From assembly GCA_027627685.1 (NCBI GenBank), contig CP091241.1:1292347-1356346 (forward strand): DNA of 64,000 nucleotides, in the 5' to 3' direction. Made by a program: the position numbers and the translations under genes. The notes beneath the pieces were generated by a model. The model ran no database searches, was not told the DNA's origin, and saw nothing but the letters and a program-made list of their open reading frames with translations. This DNA comes from Hyphomonadaceae bacterium ML37. GTDB taxonomy: Bacteria; Pseudomonadota; Alphaproteobacteria; Caulobacterales; Maricaulaceae. The first letter of the stretch is position 1. Each line of letters opens with the position of its first letter. This document shows, one piece after another, positions 52,035 to 63,534 of the stretch.

Positions 52035-53357
52035 TCAAGGCTGGCGATTACCATCCTCTAACAGCGCGCGATGGGCGTCGGCGAAATCCAGCATCGCGCG
52101 CCAGTCGCTGGCGCGCACGCCATGCAGCCCGCCGCGCATGTGGGTGGCTAGGCGTGAGCCGGGCTCAAATGTGTCCAAATCCGTTTGCCAGGGCTCGTCC
52201 GCCTCATGGAGCCGCCAGGCGGGCCGTGCAGCCTGAGCCGCGCGGAAGGCGCCCGCCGGGTCCGACCAGGTGTCGCGCATGGCGCCGCCCAGCAGGACCG
52301 GGCGCGGCGCGATCAAAGCCAGCAGGTGATGGGCGTCCACCGGCAGCGCGTTCTCGTCGTGGGCATAGTCCGCGTAGCGCCGGGCGAACCAGTGTGGATA
52401 GCTCTGCGAGATGGACGCGGCCGGCTCGCCCACCCCATCGCCATGCAGCGAAGCGCCGCCGGTGCCCGATTGCAGCGACAGCACCATGGCGAATCGCGAA
52501 TCGCGTGCGGCGGCCAGCAGCACCGCCTTGGCGCGCCGCGAATGGCCGTACAGGATAAGGCCATTGGGCAACAGGCGGTCATCAGCGCCGAGGTGGTCCG
52601 CGACGCGGCTCATGGTCCACGCCCAAAGGGACATCAGTCCGGGCCGGTCGTCCGTGTCGGGATCAAGCCCCAGGCGCGCCAGCGCCTCGGCGTGCAGTGA
52701 TTCTGAGTCTGGCCCGGTCTCGCTTTCATGCCAGACCGCCAGCGCGTAGCCGCGCGCCAGAATGTCCGCGACCGGCGGGGTGAGCACATGCTCGCCGAAA
52801 ATGAGGCCGGCCACCGGGCTCAAGAACCCGCCCGGCTCGCAATAGCTATGTCGGAAAGCGTCGGGTTCGCCCAAAGCCTCAGCCTCAAGCGCGGATGCGA
52901 TGCCGCAATCGCTTGCGATCAGGATAACCGGAAAAGGCCCCGGCATGTTTGTCGGCAGGACCAGGGCCAGCGTCTGAGTGACCGCGCGCCCGTTCTCGAA
53001 GTCAAATTCCAGCGCGTGGCGTTCAATCCGTCCGGCGCCGCCATACGCGGCCGAATCGATCAGGGTCGAGGCGACGAGGCGCGCCTGGGCGGGCGGCGGG
53101 GCAGCGCCGTATACGTGCTCATCCAGCGCCGCGAGCAGGGCCGGGCGACGCGCTTGCCAGTCGTCGCGCGAGGTCACAGCGTCGTGCCCGAAACCCGGCG
53201 CCAGCAAAGGCGGGGATGCGGCAGGCCCGCGCGCCGTCATGTCTACGGTCATCACCAGGTGGCGCACGGGCGTGCAGGCGCTGAGATAGGCGGCGAAACC
53301 GGCCGCCAGCGACACGATGGCGAGGGTCAGGATGAGGGGGCGCAGGCGTGGCGTCAT
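52035..53357 (-). CDS. CE15-like (glucuronoyl esterase-like) lipoprotein
   Basis: CE15 esterases cleave ester links between glucuronic acid and lignin or other alcohols. The 440-residue protein has a signal peptide and lipobox LSAC (Cys28). The nucleophile elbow is GHSRRAK (Ser273), near the CE15 form G-C-S-R-x-G-K. WFARRYADYAHDENALPVDAHHLLALIAPRPVLLG and the C-terminal GGLHGVRASDW (catalytic His) also match the CE15 pattern. The substitution of Cys by His in the elbow is unusual. It converges with the carboxypeptidase gene, and a share in the same uptake system is possible. Confidence 0.72.
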   Translation of the reverse strand: MTPRLRPLILTLAIVSLAAGFAAYLSACTPVRHLVMTVDMTARGPAASPPLLAPGFGHDAVTSRDDWQARRPALLAALDEHVYGAAPPPAQARLVASTLIDSAAYGGAGRIERHALEFDFENGRAVTQTLALVLPTNMPGPFPVILIASDCGIASALEAEALGEPDAFRHSYCEPGGFLSPVAGLIFGEHVLTPPVADILARGYALAVWHESETGPDSESLHAEALARLGLDPDTDDRPGLMSLWAWTMSRVADHLGADDRLLPNGLILYGHSRRAKAVLLAAARDSRFAMVLSLQSGTGGASLHGDGVGEPAASISQSYPHWFARRYADYAHDENALPVDAHHLLALIAPRPVLLGGAMRDTWSDPAGAFRAAQAARPAWRLHEADEPWQTDLDTFEPGSRLATHMRGGLHGVRASDWRAMLDFADAHRALLEDGNRQP

Positions 53358-53534
53358 CGGCTTACATTAGCGCCGCGGCGCGTGCGCAGCCATCAGCGGC
53401 GCGCATCTGGCGAGGGCGCCCCGGCGGGCGCCCCCGCCGCCTGTGCAGATGGCGGCTAAACCGGCTTGACCGGCGCCCGGCGCCCTATTAGGACAACGCC
53501 TCCCGGCCAGACACACCGCCGGGTACGCAGCAAT

Positions 53535-53611
<77 letters not shown>

Positions 53612-53733
53612 TTTTCCTCATAATGGACCATCGTGGCCGACCAGCCGGACCGCCGCTCCGTCCCCGCTGGCGCACACACCGCTCATCGCCTTATGCTTGC
53701 ACTCGTGATTCGCAGCAGACAAAGGGGCTCGAC

Positions 53734-54342
53734 ATGGCGAATGTGCTGACCAATCTGCGCACGACGGTGCTGATTTCGGTGCTGTTGGCGCTGGCCTTCT
53801 TCTTCATCTACGTGATCGTCGGACAAGGCGTGGGACTGGGCGAGCCGCAAGTGCTCGAGGCGCTGCTGCGCTGGACCCACGTGGTCGCTGGGGTGATGTG
53901 GATCGGCCTGCTCTGGTATTTCAACTTTGTCCAGATCCCGACCATGCCGTCCATCCCGGATGCGCTCAAGCCCGCCATCGGCAAGCATATCGCCCCCGCC
54001 GCCCTGTTCTGGTTCCGCTGGGGCGCGGCCTTCACCGTGCTGACCGGCGTGCTGTTGGCGCTGGTGAAAGGTTATCTGGTCGAGACGCTGACCCTGGGCG
54101 CGCTGGCGGGCTTTGCGCCGGGCTTTGTGTTCATGGGCATCGGCATGTGGCTCGCTCTGATCATGGCGTTCAATGTCTGGTTCGTGATCTGGCCGAACCA
54201 GAAAATCGCGCTGGGACTGGTGGAGGCCGAAGCCGAGGCCAAGCCGAAGGCGGCGCGCACGGCGATGCTGTTCTCGCGCACCAATACACTGCTGTCCCTG
54301 CCCATGCTGGTGGCGATGGCGGGCTTCCAGACGCTGGGCTGA
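53734..54342 (+). CDS. PuuD-like membrane protein
   Basis: The 202-residue protein has five or so membrane helices and the pattern LLRWTHVVAGVMWIGLLWYFNFVQ near residue 44, found in the membrane domain of PuuD urate hydroxylases. Many short alphaproteobacterial homologues lack the cytochrome c part of true PuuD, as here, so urate oxidation is unproven. Conserved His and Trp residues in helices could bind haem. AAAGGGG precedes the ATG. It is a single gene with a terminator after it. Confidence 0.7.
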   Translation: MANVLTNLRTTVLISVLLALAFFFIYVIVGQGVGLGEPQVLEALLRWTHVVAGVMWIGLLWYFNFVQIPTMPSIPDALKPAIGKHIAPAALFWFRWGAAFTVLTGVLLALVKGYLVETLTLGALAGFAPGFVFMGIGMWLALIMAFNVWFVIWPNQKIALGLVEAEAEAKPKAARTAMLFSRTNTLLSLPMLVAMAGFQTLG

Positions 54343-54369
54343 TACTCGGGCGTTCCCTGGATGAAGAAC

Positions 54370-54404
54370 GGCCCCCGGAGGCGATCCGGGGGCCGGTTTC
54401 GTTT
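54370..54404. terminator. Terminator between convergent genes
   Basis: A perfect 10-bp stem GGCCCCCGGA/TCCGGGGGCC (54370-54379 with 54385-54394), loop GGCGA, is followed by GGTTTCGTTT. It serves the PuuD-like gene. Confidence 0.75.
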
Positions 54405-54420
54405 GCCGATATCGCACGCC

Positions 54421-55764
54421 TCAGCTCTCGACCGGGATCAGACCGGCCAGCTGGCTTTGCAACACCTCGCCGGCGCTGGTGGTGTCGCGTGTGCCGGGGC
54501 CGGGCTCTTCCTGGGCCATGATCACGGCGACCACGCCTGTGGCCGGGCTCACTACAAAGGCCGTGTCGAAATAGCCGCCCCAGCCGAAATCGCCGATGCG
54601 CCGCCCGCCATCTTCGTTCACCGACACGCCCACTGAATAGCCGAACGCCAGCCCGATGCGGCGCTGGCCTTCGCCCATACGGTCCAGGCCCACATGGGGC
54701 GTGACCATGGCGGCGACGCTGTCCGCGCTCATCACCCGCACGCCGTCGAGCTCGCCGCCATTGGCCAGCATCTGGGCGAAGCGAAGATAATCATTGGCAG
54801 TCGAAAACAGGCCCGCGCCGCCGGCTTCAACCGGCGCCGATACGGCGACATCGCGCTCGCCCGCCACCCGGACCAGCGTCCCGTCTTCGTCGTGGGTGTA
54901 GAGCGCCGCCAGGCGTTCTCGCTGGACCTCGCCCGGGAAGAAGCTGCTGTCGCTCATGCCCAAGGGCTGAAACAGGCGCGCCTGCATGAAGTCTTCCACG
55001 CTCTGACCGGACGCTGCGGCGATGACCTGGCCCAGAATGTCGTTGGAATAGGAGTAGAACCAGCGCTCGCCCGGTTGAAAGTAAAGCGGCAGGCCGGCCA
55101 GCGTGTTGATGCGTTCTTCCAGCGATTGCTCACCGGCGCGGTAGATGTCGCGGTCGATATAGAGCGCGCCCAGATGGGTCTGGTAGTCGAAGATATACCC
55201 CACGCCCGAGGTGTGGGTGAGCAAATCCTCGATGGTGATCGGGCGCGCCAGCGGCTCGGTGGGAATCTCGAAATTCTCGTCATGCATCAGCTGGGTGGCG
55301 ACGCGGGCATTGGCGAAGGCGGGGATGTAATCCGACACCGGATCGGTCACCGACAAGACCCCGTCCTCGGCCAGGATCAGGATCGCGGCCGCCGTCACCG
55401 GCTTGCTCATGGAGGCGATGCGCACGACCGTGTCGGCGCGCATGGGCGCGCCGGCCCCGACATCGGCATAGCCCGCCTCACTGACATGCTGGATCACGCC
55501 GTCGCGGGCGATGACAGCGACATAGCCTGACCGGTCCTGGCTTGCCGCCAGCGCGGCCAGCGTCTCGTCGAGCCGCGCAACTGCCGATGCATCAAGCCCG
55601 CGCGCGGACGGAACGGTATCTGCCGATTGCTCCGCTGGCGCGGCGGCGGGCGCGGGTTCAGCTGAGCGTTGACTGCGATCACCACATGCGCCCAGCGCCA
55701 ACAGGGCCGCCAGCGCGCCAGCGCCTATCCATATGCGCCAGGGCGCGTGATCAGTCCGGCTCAT
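54421..55764 (-). CDS. Class C beta-lactamase-fold serine hydrolase, lipoprotein
   Basis: A 447-residue protein with a lipobox LGAC (Cys27) and a proline/alanine linker. Its domain has the nucleophile motif SMSK (Ser118, Lys121), YSN in FYSYSNDILG and a late G-W-G-G-Y block in place of the KTG motif. This pattern suits esterases and peptidases of the EstB/class C group more than true beta-lactamases. It begins about 90 bases downstream of sodB in the same direction, with a terminator between. Confidence 0.85.
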   Translation of the reverse strand: MSRTDHAPWRIWIGAGALAALLALGACGDRSQRSAEPAPAAAPAEQSADTVPSARGLDASAVARLDETLAALAASQDRSGYVAVIARDGVIQHVSEAGYADVGAGAPMRADTVVRIASMSKPVTAAAILILAEDGVLSVTDPVSDYIPAFANARVATQLMHDENFEIPTEPLARPITIEDLLTHTSGVGYIFDYQTHLGALYIDRDIYRAGEQSLEERINTLAGLPLYFQPGERWFYSYSNDILGQVIAAASGQSVEDFMQARLFQPLGMSDSSFFPGEVQRERLAALYTHDEDGTLVRVAGERDVAVSAPVEAGGAGLFSTANDYLRFAQMLANGGELDGVRVMSADSVAAMVTPHVGLDRMGEGQRRIGLAFGYSVGVSVNEDGGRRIGDFGWGGYFDTAFVVSPATGVVAVIMAQEEPGPGTRDTTSAGEVLQSQLAGLIPVES

Positions 55765-55782
55765 GAAATCCCCTCTCCAGCC

Positions 55783-55821
55783 AAAACAAAACGACCGCAG
55801 CGAGCCTCGCCGCGGCCGGTC
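55783..55821 (-). terminator. Intrinsic terminator after sodB
   Basis: On the leftward strand a GC-rich stem (GACCG...GCGAG with CTCGCTGCGGTC) is followed by GTTTTGTTTT. It ends the sodB transcript just before the serine hydrolase gene. Confidence 0.7.
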
Positions 55822-55854
55822 TGTTCGTCAATCGCGGATTGATGACGCTGGTGC

Positions 55855-56454
55855 TCAGGCGTTCGCGAAATTCTCCGCCGCGAAGTCCCAATTCACCAGA
55901 TGCCCGAGGAAAGCGCCCATATAATCGGGACGCCGGTTCTGGAAATCGAGATAATAGGCGTGCTCCCACACATCCATGGTCAGAAGCGGCGTCACGCCAG
56001 CCTCGGTGATTGGGGTTTCGGCGTTGGGGGTCTTGCGCACTTCCAGCTTGCCGTCCTTGACCACCAGCCAGGCCCAGCCAGAGCCGAACTGGCCCGCGCC
56101 GGCCGTCTTAAAGGCGTCGGCGAATTTTTCAAACGAGCCGAAATCCCGGTCGATGGCTTCAGCCAGCTTGCCGGACGGCTTTCCGCCGCCCTTGGGCGAC
56201 ATGGAGTTCCAGTAAAATGTGTGGTTCCAGATTTGGGCGGCGTTGTTGAACAGGGCGGTGTTCTTGTCCTTCCAGGCGGCGCGGATCGCGGTTTCAAGGT
56301 CCGCGCTCTCCAGATCGGTCCCCTTCACCAGATCATTGGCTTTGTCCACATAGGCCTTGTGGTGCTTGCCGTGGTGGAAATCCAGCGTCTCACCGCTGAT
56401 ATGAGGGGCCAGCGCGTCGCGGGCATAGGGCAGGTCGGGGAGGGTGAAGGCCAT
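55855..56454 (-). CDS. sodB: Fe-type superoxide dismutase
   Basis: This enzyme converts superoxide to oxygen and hydrogen peroxide. The 199-residue protein has all four metal ligands: His27 in DFHHGKHH, His78 in IWNHTFYW, and the Asp and His in MDVWEHAYYLDFQNRR. FYWNSMSPKGGGKP and the GSGWAWLV segment point to the iron-type subfamily. It is full length. It stands alone, with a terminator downstream and a divergent gene upstream. Confidence 0.95.
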   Translation of the reverse strand: MAFTLPDLPYARDALAPHISGETLDFHHGKHHKAYVDKANDLVKGTDLESADLETAIRAAWKDKNTALFNNAAQIWNHTFYWNSMSPKGGGKPSGKLAEAIDRDFGSFEKFADAFKTAGAGQFGSGWAWLVVKDGKLEVRKTPNAETPITEAGVTPLLTMDVWEHAYYLDFQNRRPDYMGAFLGHLVNWDFAAENFANA

Positions 56455-56560
56455 GGTTGGTAATCCTTTTGGGTCGCTACGGTCGAATCGGCGCCTTTAG
56501 CGGCGCCCCCCGTGCGCCATATGGCGCCTGTCACGCTAAGGTCCACATGAGGAACGCGCA

Positions 56561-57412
56561 TTGACTGAAAGAAGTTTCGAGGCGGCGCTGCAGCGCGATG
56601 ATCCTGACCGCTGGATGGCGGCGCTGTTCGCGCCCGCTGACGCGCGCGCGCGCCTGATCACGCTGTACGCCTTCTATCATGAGATCGCGCGGGTGCCCGA
56701 CGCGGTCAGCGAGCCGGTGATCGGCGAGATGCGGCTGAGCTGGGCGCGTGACGCCGTGCGCGATCTCTACGCCTCCCCGCCCAAAGTGCGCCGCCATGAC
56801 GTGTACGAGGCGCTGGCCGGGCTCACGAGCGCGCCCGGCGCGCCGGATGCGGACATGCTCGACCAGCTGATCGAGGCGCGCGCCGCCGATCTGGGCCAGG
56901 GGCCGTTCCCGACCCGGCAGGACCGGCGCGACTATGTCGACCGCACCGCCGGTGCGCTGATGACCGCCGCCGCGCGCCTGGCCGCGCCGGAGTCTGTCTT
57001 GAATGAAGCGGCGCAGGCGGCGCTGACCGAGGCGGGGCGGCTGTGGGGGCTCACCGGCCTGATCCGCGCCTTCGCGCCCTTGTGCGCCGCAGGACGTCCG
57101 CCACTCGCCGCCGACGAAGCCGCTGGCGCGGGCCTGACCGAATCCGACTGGCTGGCCGGGCGCAAGCCGGACGCGGCGCGTGCAGCGCTGGCGGGCCTGA
57201 TCACTGAAGCCGAGACGTCGGCGCAGGCGCTGTCAGGCCTGTCCAAAGCCCTTCCTGCAGCCGTGTTCCCGGCCGTGGGCTATGCCAGCCTGGCGCGCGT
57301 CTACCTGCGCCGCGCGCGCAGCGTCGCTGACCCGTTCCGCGAACAGGTGGACCCGCTGCTTATCGCCCGCCAGCTGCGCCTGATTTGGGCCTCGCTGACG
57401 GGGCGGATCTAA
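56561..57412 (+). CDS. Squalene/phytoene synthase-fold protein, NDUFAF6-like
   Basis: The 283-residue protein has the helical squalene/phytoene synthase fold pattern: DPDRWMAALFAPADARARLITLYAFYHEIARVPDAVSEPVIGEMRLSWARDAV near the start. However, it lacks both Asp-rich motifs (DDxxD-type) needed for prenyl transfer. The first site reads HEIARVPDAVSEP. This is the form seen in NDUFAF6, a mitochondrial complex I assembly factor, and its alphaproteobacterial relatives. A biosynthetic role is therefore unlikely. The start is TTG at 56561 with GAGGA upstream. Confidence 0.8.
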   Translation: MTERSFEAALQRDDPDRWMAALFAPADARARLITLYAFYHEIARVPDAVSEPVIGEMRLSWARDAVRDLYASPPKVRRHDVYEALAGLTSAPGAPDADMLDQLIEARAADLGQGPFPTRQDRRDYVDRTAGALMTAAARLAAPESVLNEAAQAALTEAGRLWGLTGLIRAFAPLCAAGRPPLAADEAAGAGLTESDWLAGRKPDAARAALAGLITEAETSAQALSGLSKALPAAVFPAVGYASLARVYLRRARSVADPFREQVDPLLIARQLRLIWASLTGRI

Positions 57413-57442
57413 TCCTCATCAGGCCAGGGCTGTAGCAGCTGG

Positions 57443-58147
57443 TCAATCGGCCTTGAAGACCGCCCGGTAGGCGAAGCCCGCGATCAGCGCGCCGGCGATG
57501 GGCGCGGCCCAGAACAGCCAGAGCTGCCCCACCGCCCCGCCATCGCCCAGCGCCAGCCATTCCAGCAGCGCCGGACCGGTGCTGCGCGCCGGGTTCACCG
57601 AGGTGTTGGTGACCGGAATGCTGATCAGGTGAATGAGGGTGAGGCACAGCCCGATGGCGACGGGGGCGAACCCGGCCGGGGCGCGGCTGTCCGTGGCGCC
57701 GATGATCACCATCAGGAAGCCCAGGGTCAGGATCAGCTCGATCGAGAAACCGGAGATCAGGGAGAAGCCGCCCGGGGAGCGCTCGCCAAACCCGTTGGAG
57801 GCCAGCCCCGTCACCTCGCCTGGCGCGCCTTGCGCGATGAGCAGGAGGGCGGCGGCCGCCACAAGCGCGCCCAGCACTTGGGCGATGACATAGGCCGGCA
57901 CGTCGCGCGCCTCAAACCGCCCGCCGGCCCACAGGCCCAGCGTCACGGCCGGGTTGAGATGGCAGCCGGAGATATGCCCGATGGCATAGGCCATGGTCAG
58001 CACCGTCAGGCCGAACGCGAGCGACACGCCCAGCAGCCCGATCCCGATTTCGCCAAAGGCGGCGGCGTAGATCGCGCTGCCGCACCCGCCGAACACCAGC
58101 CAGAACGTCCCCAAAAACTCGGCAAGCCCACGTTTTGCAATCGGCAT
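57443..58147 (-). CDS. aqpZ: Aquaporin Z-type water channel
   Basis: A 234-residue channel with six membrane helices and both pore-lining NPA motifs (HLNPAVT near residue 65 and SVNPARS near 184). The selectivity filter includes the Arg after the second [20 protein letters not shown] at the start and [17 protein letters not shown] are typical of AqpZ. It converges with the NDUFAF6-like gene, 30 bases apart. Confidence 0.93.
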   Translation of the reverse strand: MPIAKRGLAEFLGTFWLVFGGCGSAIYAAAFGEIGIGLLGVSLAFGLTVLTMAYAIGHISGCHLNPAVTLGLWAGGRFEARDVPAYVIAQVLGALVAAAALLLIAQGAPGEVTGLASNGFGERSPGGFSLISGFSIELILTLGFLMVIIGATDSRAPAGFAPVAIGLCLTLIHLISIPVTNTSVNPARSTGPALLEWLALGDGGAVGQLWLFWAAPIAGALIAGFAYRAVFKAD

Positions 58148-59293
58148 CGCGTATCCCCCTCTGCCCTTGTTCCGGCGGGACTATGGCACTGGTTAACGCG
58201 CGCGCCTAGATGGAAAAACGATCTGGATTTGGGGGTGTATTGTATAGGCGAGGGTGGGGCGCATCCTTCAGCGTGCGCACCAAATCCGATGGGAAGGCCT
58301 GGCGCCACTTTGCGCTTTACGCGCTGGAGCGTTCCCCTGAAGCTTGCATCTTCATCTTTGCAAGGGGAGGGGGCATGGTTGATCTTTACGCGCCGGAGCG
58401 TTTCAGCGTGCGCGCCGCGCTGTCGCGGCCATTTCGCATTGCGCGCAGCCGGACCGGGGCGTTCACGGCGCTTGTCGTGTTCGAGCTGGCGCTGATTGCG
58501 GGGGTCAGTCTGGTGTTTGGCCCGGTATTCGCCGGGCTTGAAGACCCAGCCGCCGCAGAGCAAGGCTCGCCCGAGGCGATCCGGGCGGAGATTCAGGCCG
58601 CTGCCACCTTCTTCGCCATTGTCCCGGTTTTGATCGCGTGGGGAGTCGCCAGTGAGGCTGCCTGGTACAGGCTGATGACTGATCGCAAGCCCCATTTCCT
58701 GCCGCCGTATCGGCTTTGGGCTGACGAGGGTCGGGTGTTTGTGGTGTACGCGGTGCTGTTCGCGCTGATGTATGTGGTGCTGTTCGTGATCATGTTCGCC
58801 GCCATGATCCCGCTCGCCTTCATCCTGCCTGCAACTACGGGCGGCGGTATTGCGGCGGGCGATACGCCGGACTGGGCCAACGTGACCACACTCCTGATAT
58901 TGGTAATTTATCTTGGCCTCATGATCCTGGCCGTGCGCTTCGCGGTGGGCGTGCCGGTCTCTGTCGTTGACCGCAAGATCCGCATTTTCTCCGGGTGGCG
59001 AGCGACGCGGGGCATGGTCTGGCGCCTGCTCGCCACGCACATTGTGCTCCTTATGAGCTTTGTGCTCATTGTCGCCGGCGTTGCGCATCTCGCCGCTCCG
59101 CCCGTCCATGCCTGGCTCGACACCCTACCCGTTGATCGCGACACCACCCTATTCAGGGCCGGCCTCGCGGCCTATTTCGCGATCATGCTGGTGTTCTACG
59201 TGCTTCAACGCAGCGTCAGCGCAGAGGCCGCCATGGTCCACCTGACCCGGGAGCGCAAGGCGGCAAGGGACGCCCAGTCAGGTGCGCCGACGC

Positions 59294-62188
<2,895 letters not shown>

Positions 62189-62340
62189 AAAATTCTCCAG
62201 CAAACACGCCCTAACTAGACCGGCGGGCCCGGCTTCGCCACAACACCGCTGCGCCCCGTGAAGTTCAGTGCGGCGCAGGTCTGCAAGGTGGACTTACGCG
62301 CCCGCCTCGTGTTCGCTGAGCCGCGACTCGCGCGCTGGAA

Positions 62341-62369
62341 TTGACGCGCGGAACATTGTGTGAACAAAA
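62341..62369 (+). promoter_or_regulatory. Likely ssb promoter
   Basis: TTGACG (62341-62346), 17 bases, then ACAAAA. The LexA box lies across the spacer, as expected for repression. The -10 box is a weak match. Confidence 0.4.
62351..62365. promoter_or_regulatory. LexA (SOS) box
   Basis: GAACATTGTGTGAAC fits the alphaproteobacterial LexA site GAAC-N7-GAAC (GTTC-N7-GTTC on the other strand) exactly. It lies in the 212-base divergent gap between uvrA and ssb, both common SOS genes. Confidence 0.8.
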
Positions 62370-62400
62370 TGCCGGCAAACGGCAATAGGGAGTGGATGTG

Positions 62401-62889
62401 ATGGCGGGCAGTGTGAACAAGGTCATTCTGGTGGGCAATCTGGGCGCGGACCCGGAAATCAAGGCCATGCCGTCCGGCGACAAGATGGCCAAATTCCCGG
62501 TCGCCACCTCGGAAAACTGGCGCGATCGCCAGTCGGGCGAGAAGCGCGAAAAGACCGAGTGGCACAATGTAGTGATCTTCAACGACAACCTCACGAAGGT
62601 GGCCGAGAATTATCTGCGCAAGGGCATGAAGGTCTATATCGAAGGCGCGCTCCAGACCCGCAAATGGCAGGACCAGAACGGCCAGGACCGCTACATGACC
62701 GAAGTGGTGCTGCAGAAATTCCGCGGCGAGCTCCAGATGCTCGACTCCAAGGGCGATGGCGGCGGCCGCAGCGGCGGCTATGACCAGATGGACGACCGCT
62801 CCGGCGGCGGCAGCGGCGGCCAGCGCCAGATGGACAAGCCCCGCGAGGACTTCTCGTCGGACACGCTGGATGACGATATTCCGTTTTAG
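62401..62889 (+). CDS. ssb: Single-stranded DNA-binding protein
   Basis: SSB coats single-stranded DNA in replication and repair and recruits partners by its acidic tail. The 162-residue protein has the OB fold with [38 protein letters not shown] and [15 protein letters not shown] glycine-rich linker (residues 118-145) follows, and the partner-binding tip DDDIPF ends the chain. ATG 62401 follows AGGGAG; GTG codons at 62392 and 62398 are alternatives. A LexA box lies upstream. Confidence 0.96.
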   Translation: MAGSVNKVILVGNLGADPEIKAMPSGDKMAKFPVATSENWRDRQSGEKREKTEWHNVVIFNDNLTKVAENYLRKGMKVYIEGALQTRKWQDQNGQDRYMTEVVLQKFRGELQMLDSKGDGGGRSGGYDQMDDRSGGGSGGQRQMDKPREDFSSDTLDDDIPF

Positions 62890-62943
62890 GGGGTTGGCCG
62901 GCATCTTGGCGGGCGCGCCCGCAACTGAAACACGGCATTGGCG

Positions 62944-63525
62944 ATGAATGCTGATCATCCGTGGGTGGAGGTGACAAGCCGGGCCGGGCTGCGTGCGTGG
63001 CTGCAGGCCAATCACGCCATATCAGGTTCCATCTGGTTGATTACATGGAAGAAGGCCGTGCCGGATAGGCACGTATCCTATGATGCGGTGGTCGAAGAGG
63101 CCTTGTGCTTCGGCTGGATCGACAGCCTGCCGCGCAAACTGGATGAGGATCGGACGATGCTGCGCCTGTCGCCGCGCAAATCAGGTTCCGCCTGGTCGGC
63201 CCTGAACAAGGCGAGAGTCGACGCGATGAATCACGCCGGCCTGATGGCTGAGGCGGGGCTTGCCGCTGTAGCTGCAGCCAAGGCCGATGGGAGCTGGAGC
63301 TTTCTCGACGATGTGGAGGCCGGGATTGTTCCGGCTGACCTCGCGGCAGCATTGAACAGGCGTCCGCCAGCGCAAACCGAGTTCGCCGCCTTTCCAAAAT
63401 CTGCACGGCGCGGAATCCTTGAATGGATCAAACAGGCAAAAACCCCGCAGACCCGGGCGCGCCGCATCGAAGAAACCGCGCGGCTCGCTCAGACCGGTGA
63501 ACGGGCCAACCAATTCCGCAGGTGA
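62944..63525 (+). CDS. YdeI/OmpD-associated family protein
   Basis: A 193-residue soluble protein with the family's early block SIWLITWKKAVPDRHVSYDAVVEEALCFGWIDS. RLSPRKSGSAWSALNKARV follows, and a C-terminal FPKSARRGILEWIKQAKTPQTRARRIEET. YdeI-like proteins are linked to stress and bacteriocin tolerance in some bacteria, but the biochemical role is not known. No ribosome-binding site is clear; ATG 62944 is preferred to TTG 62938. It follows ssb by 54 bases on the same strand. Confidence 0.82.
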   Translation: MNADHPWVEVTSRAGLRAWLQANHAISGSIWLITWKKAVPDRHVSYDAVVEEALCFGWIDSLPRKLDEDRTMLRLSPRKSGSAWSALNKARVDAMNHAGLMAEAGLAAVAAAKADGSWSFLDDVEAGIVPADLAAALNRRPPAQTEFAAFPKSARRGILEWIKQAKTPQTRARRIEETARLAQTGERANQFRR

Positions 63526-63534
63526 TTGCCCCCC

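Noticed and set aside
54421-55764. Calling the serine hydrolase a beta-lactamase resistance gene
   Set aside because: The KTG motif is replaced by a G-W-G-G pattern typical of esterase/peptidase relatives, and nothing in the neighbourhood suggests resistance.
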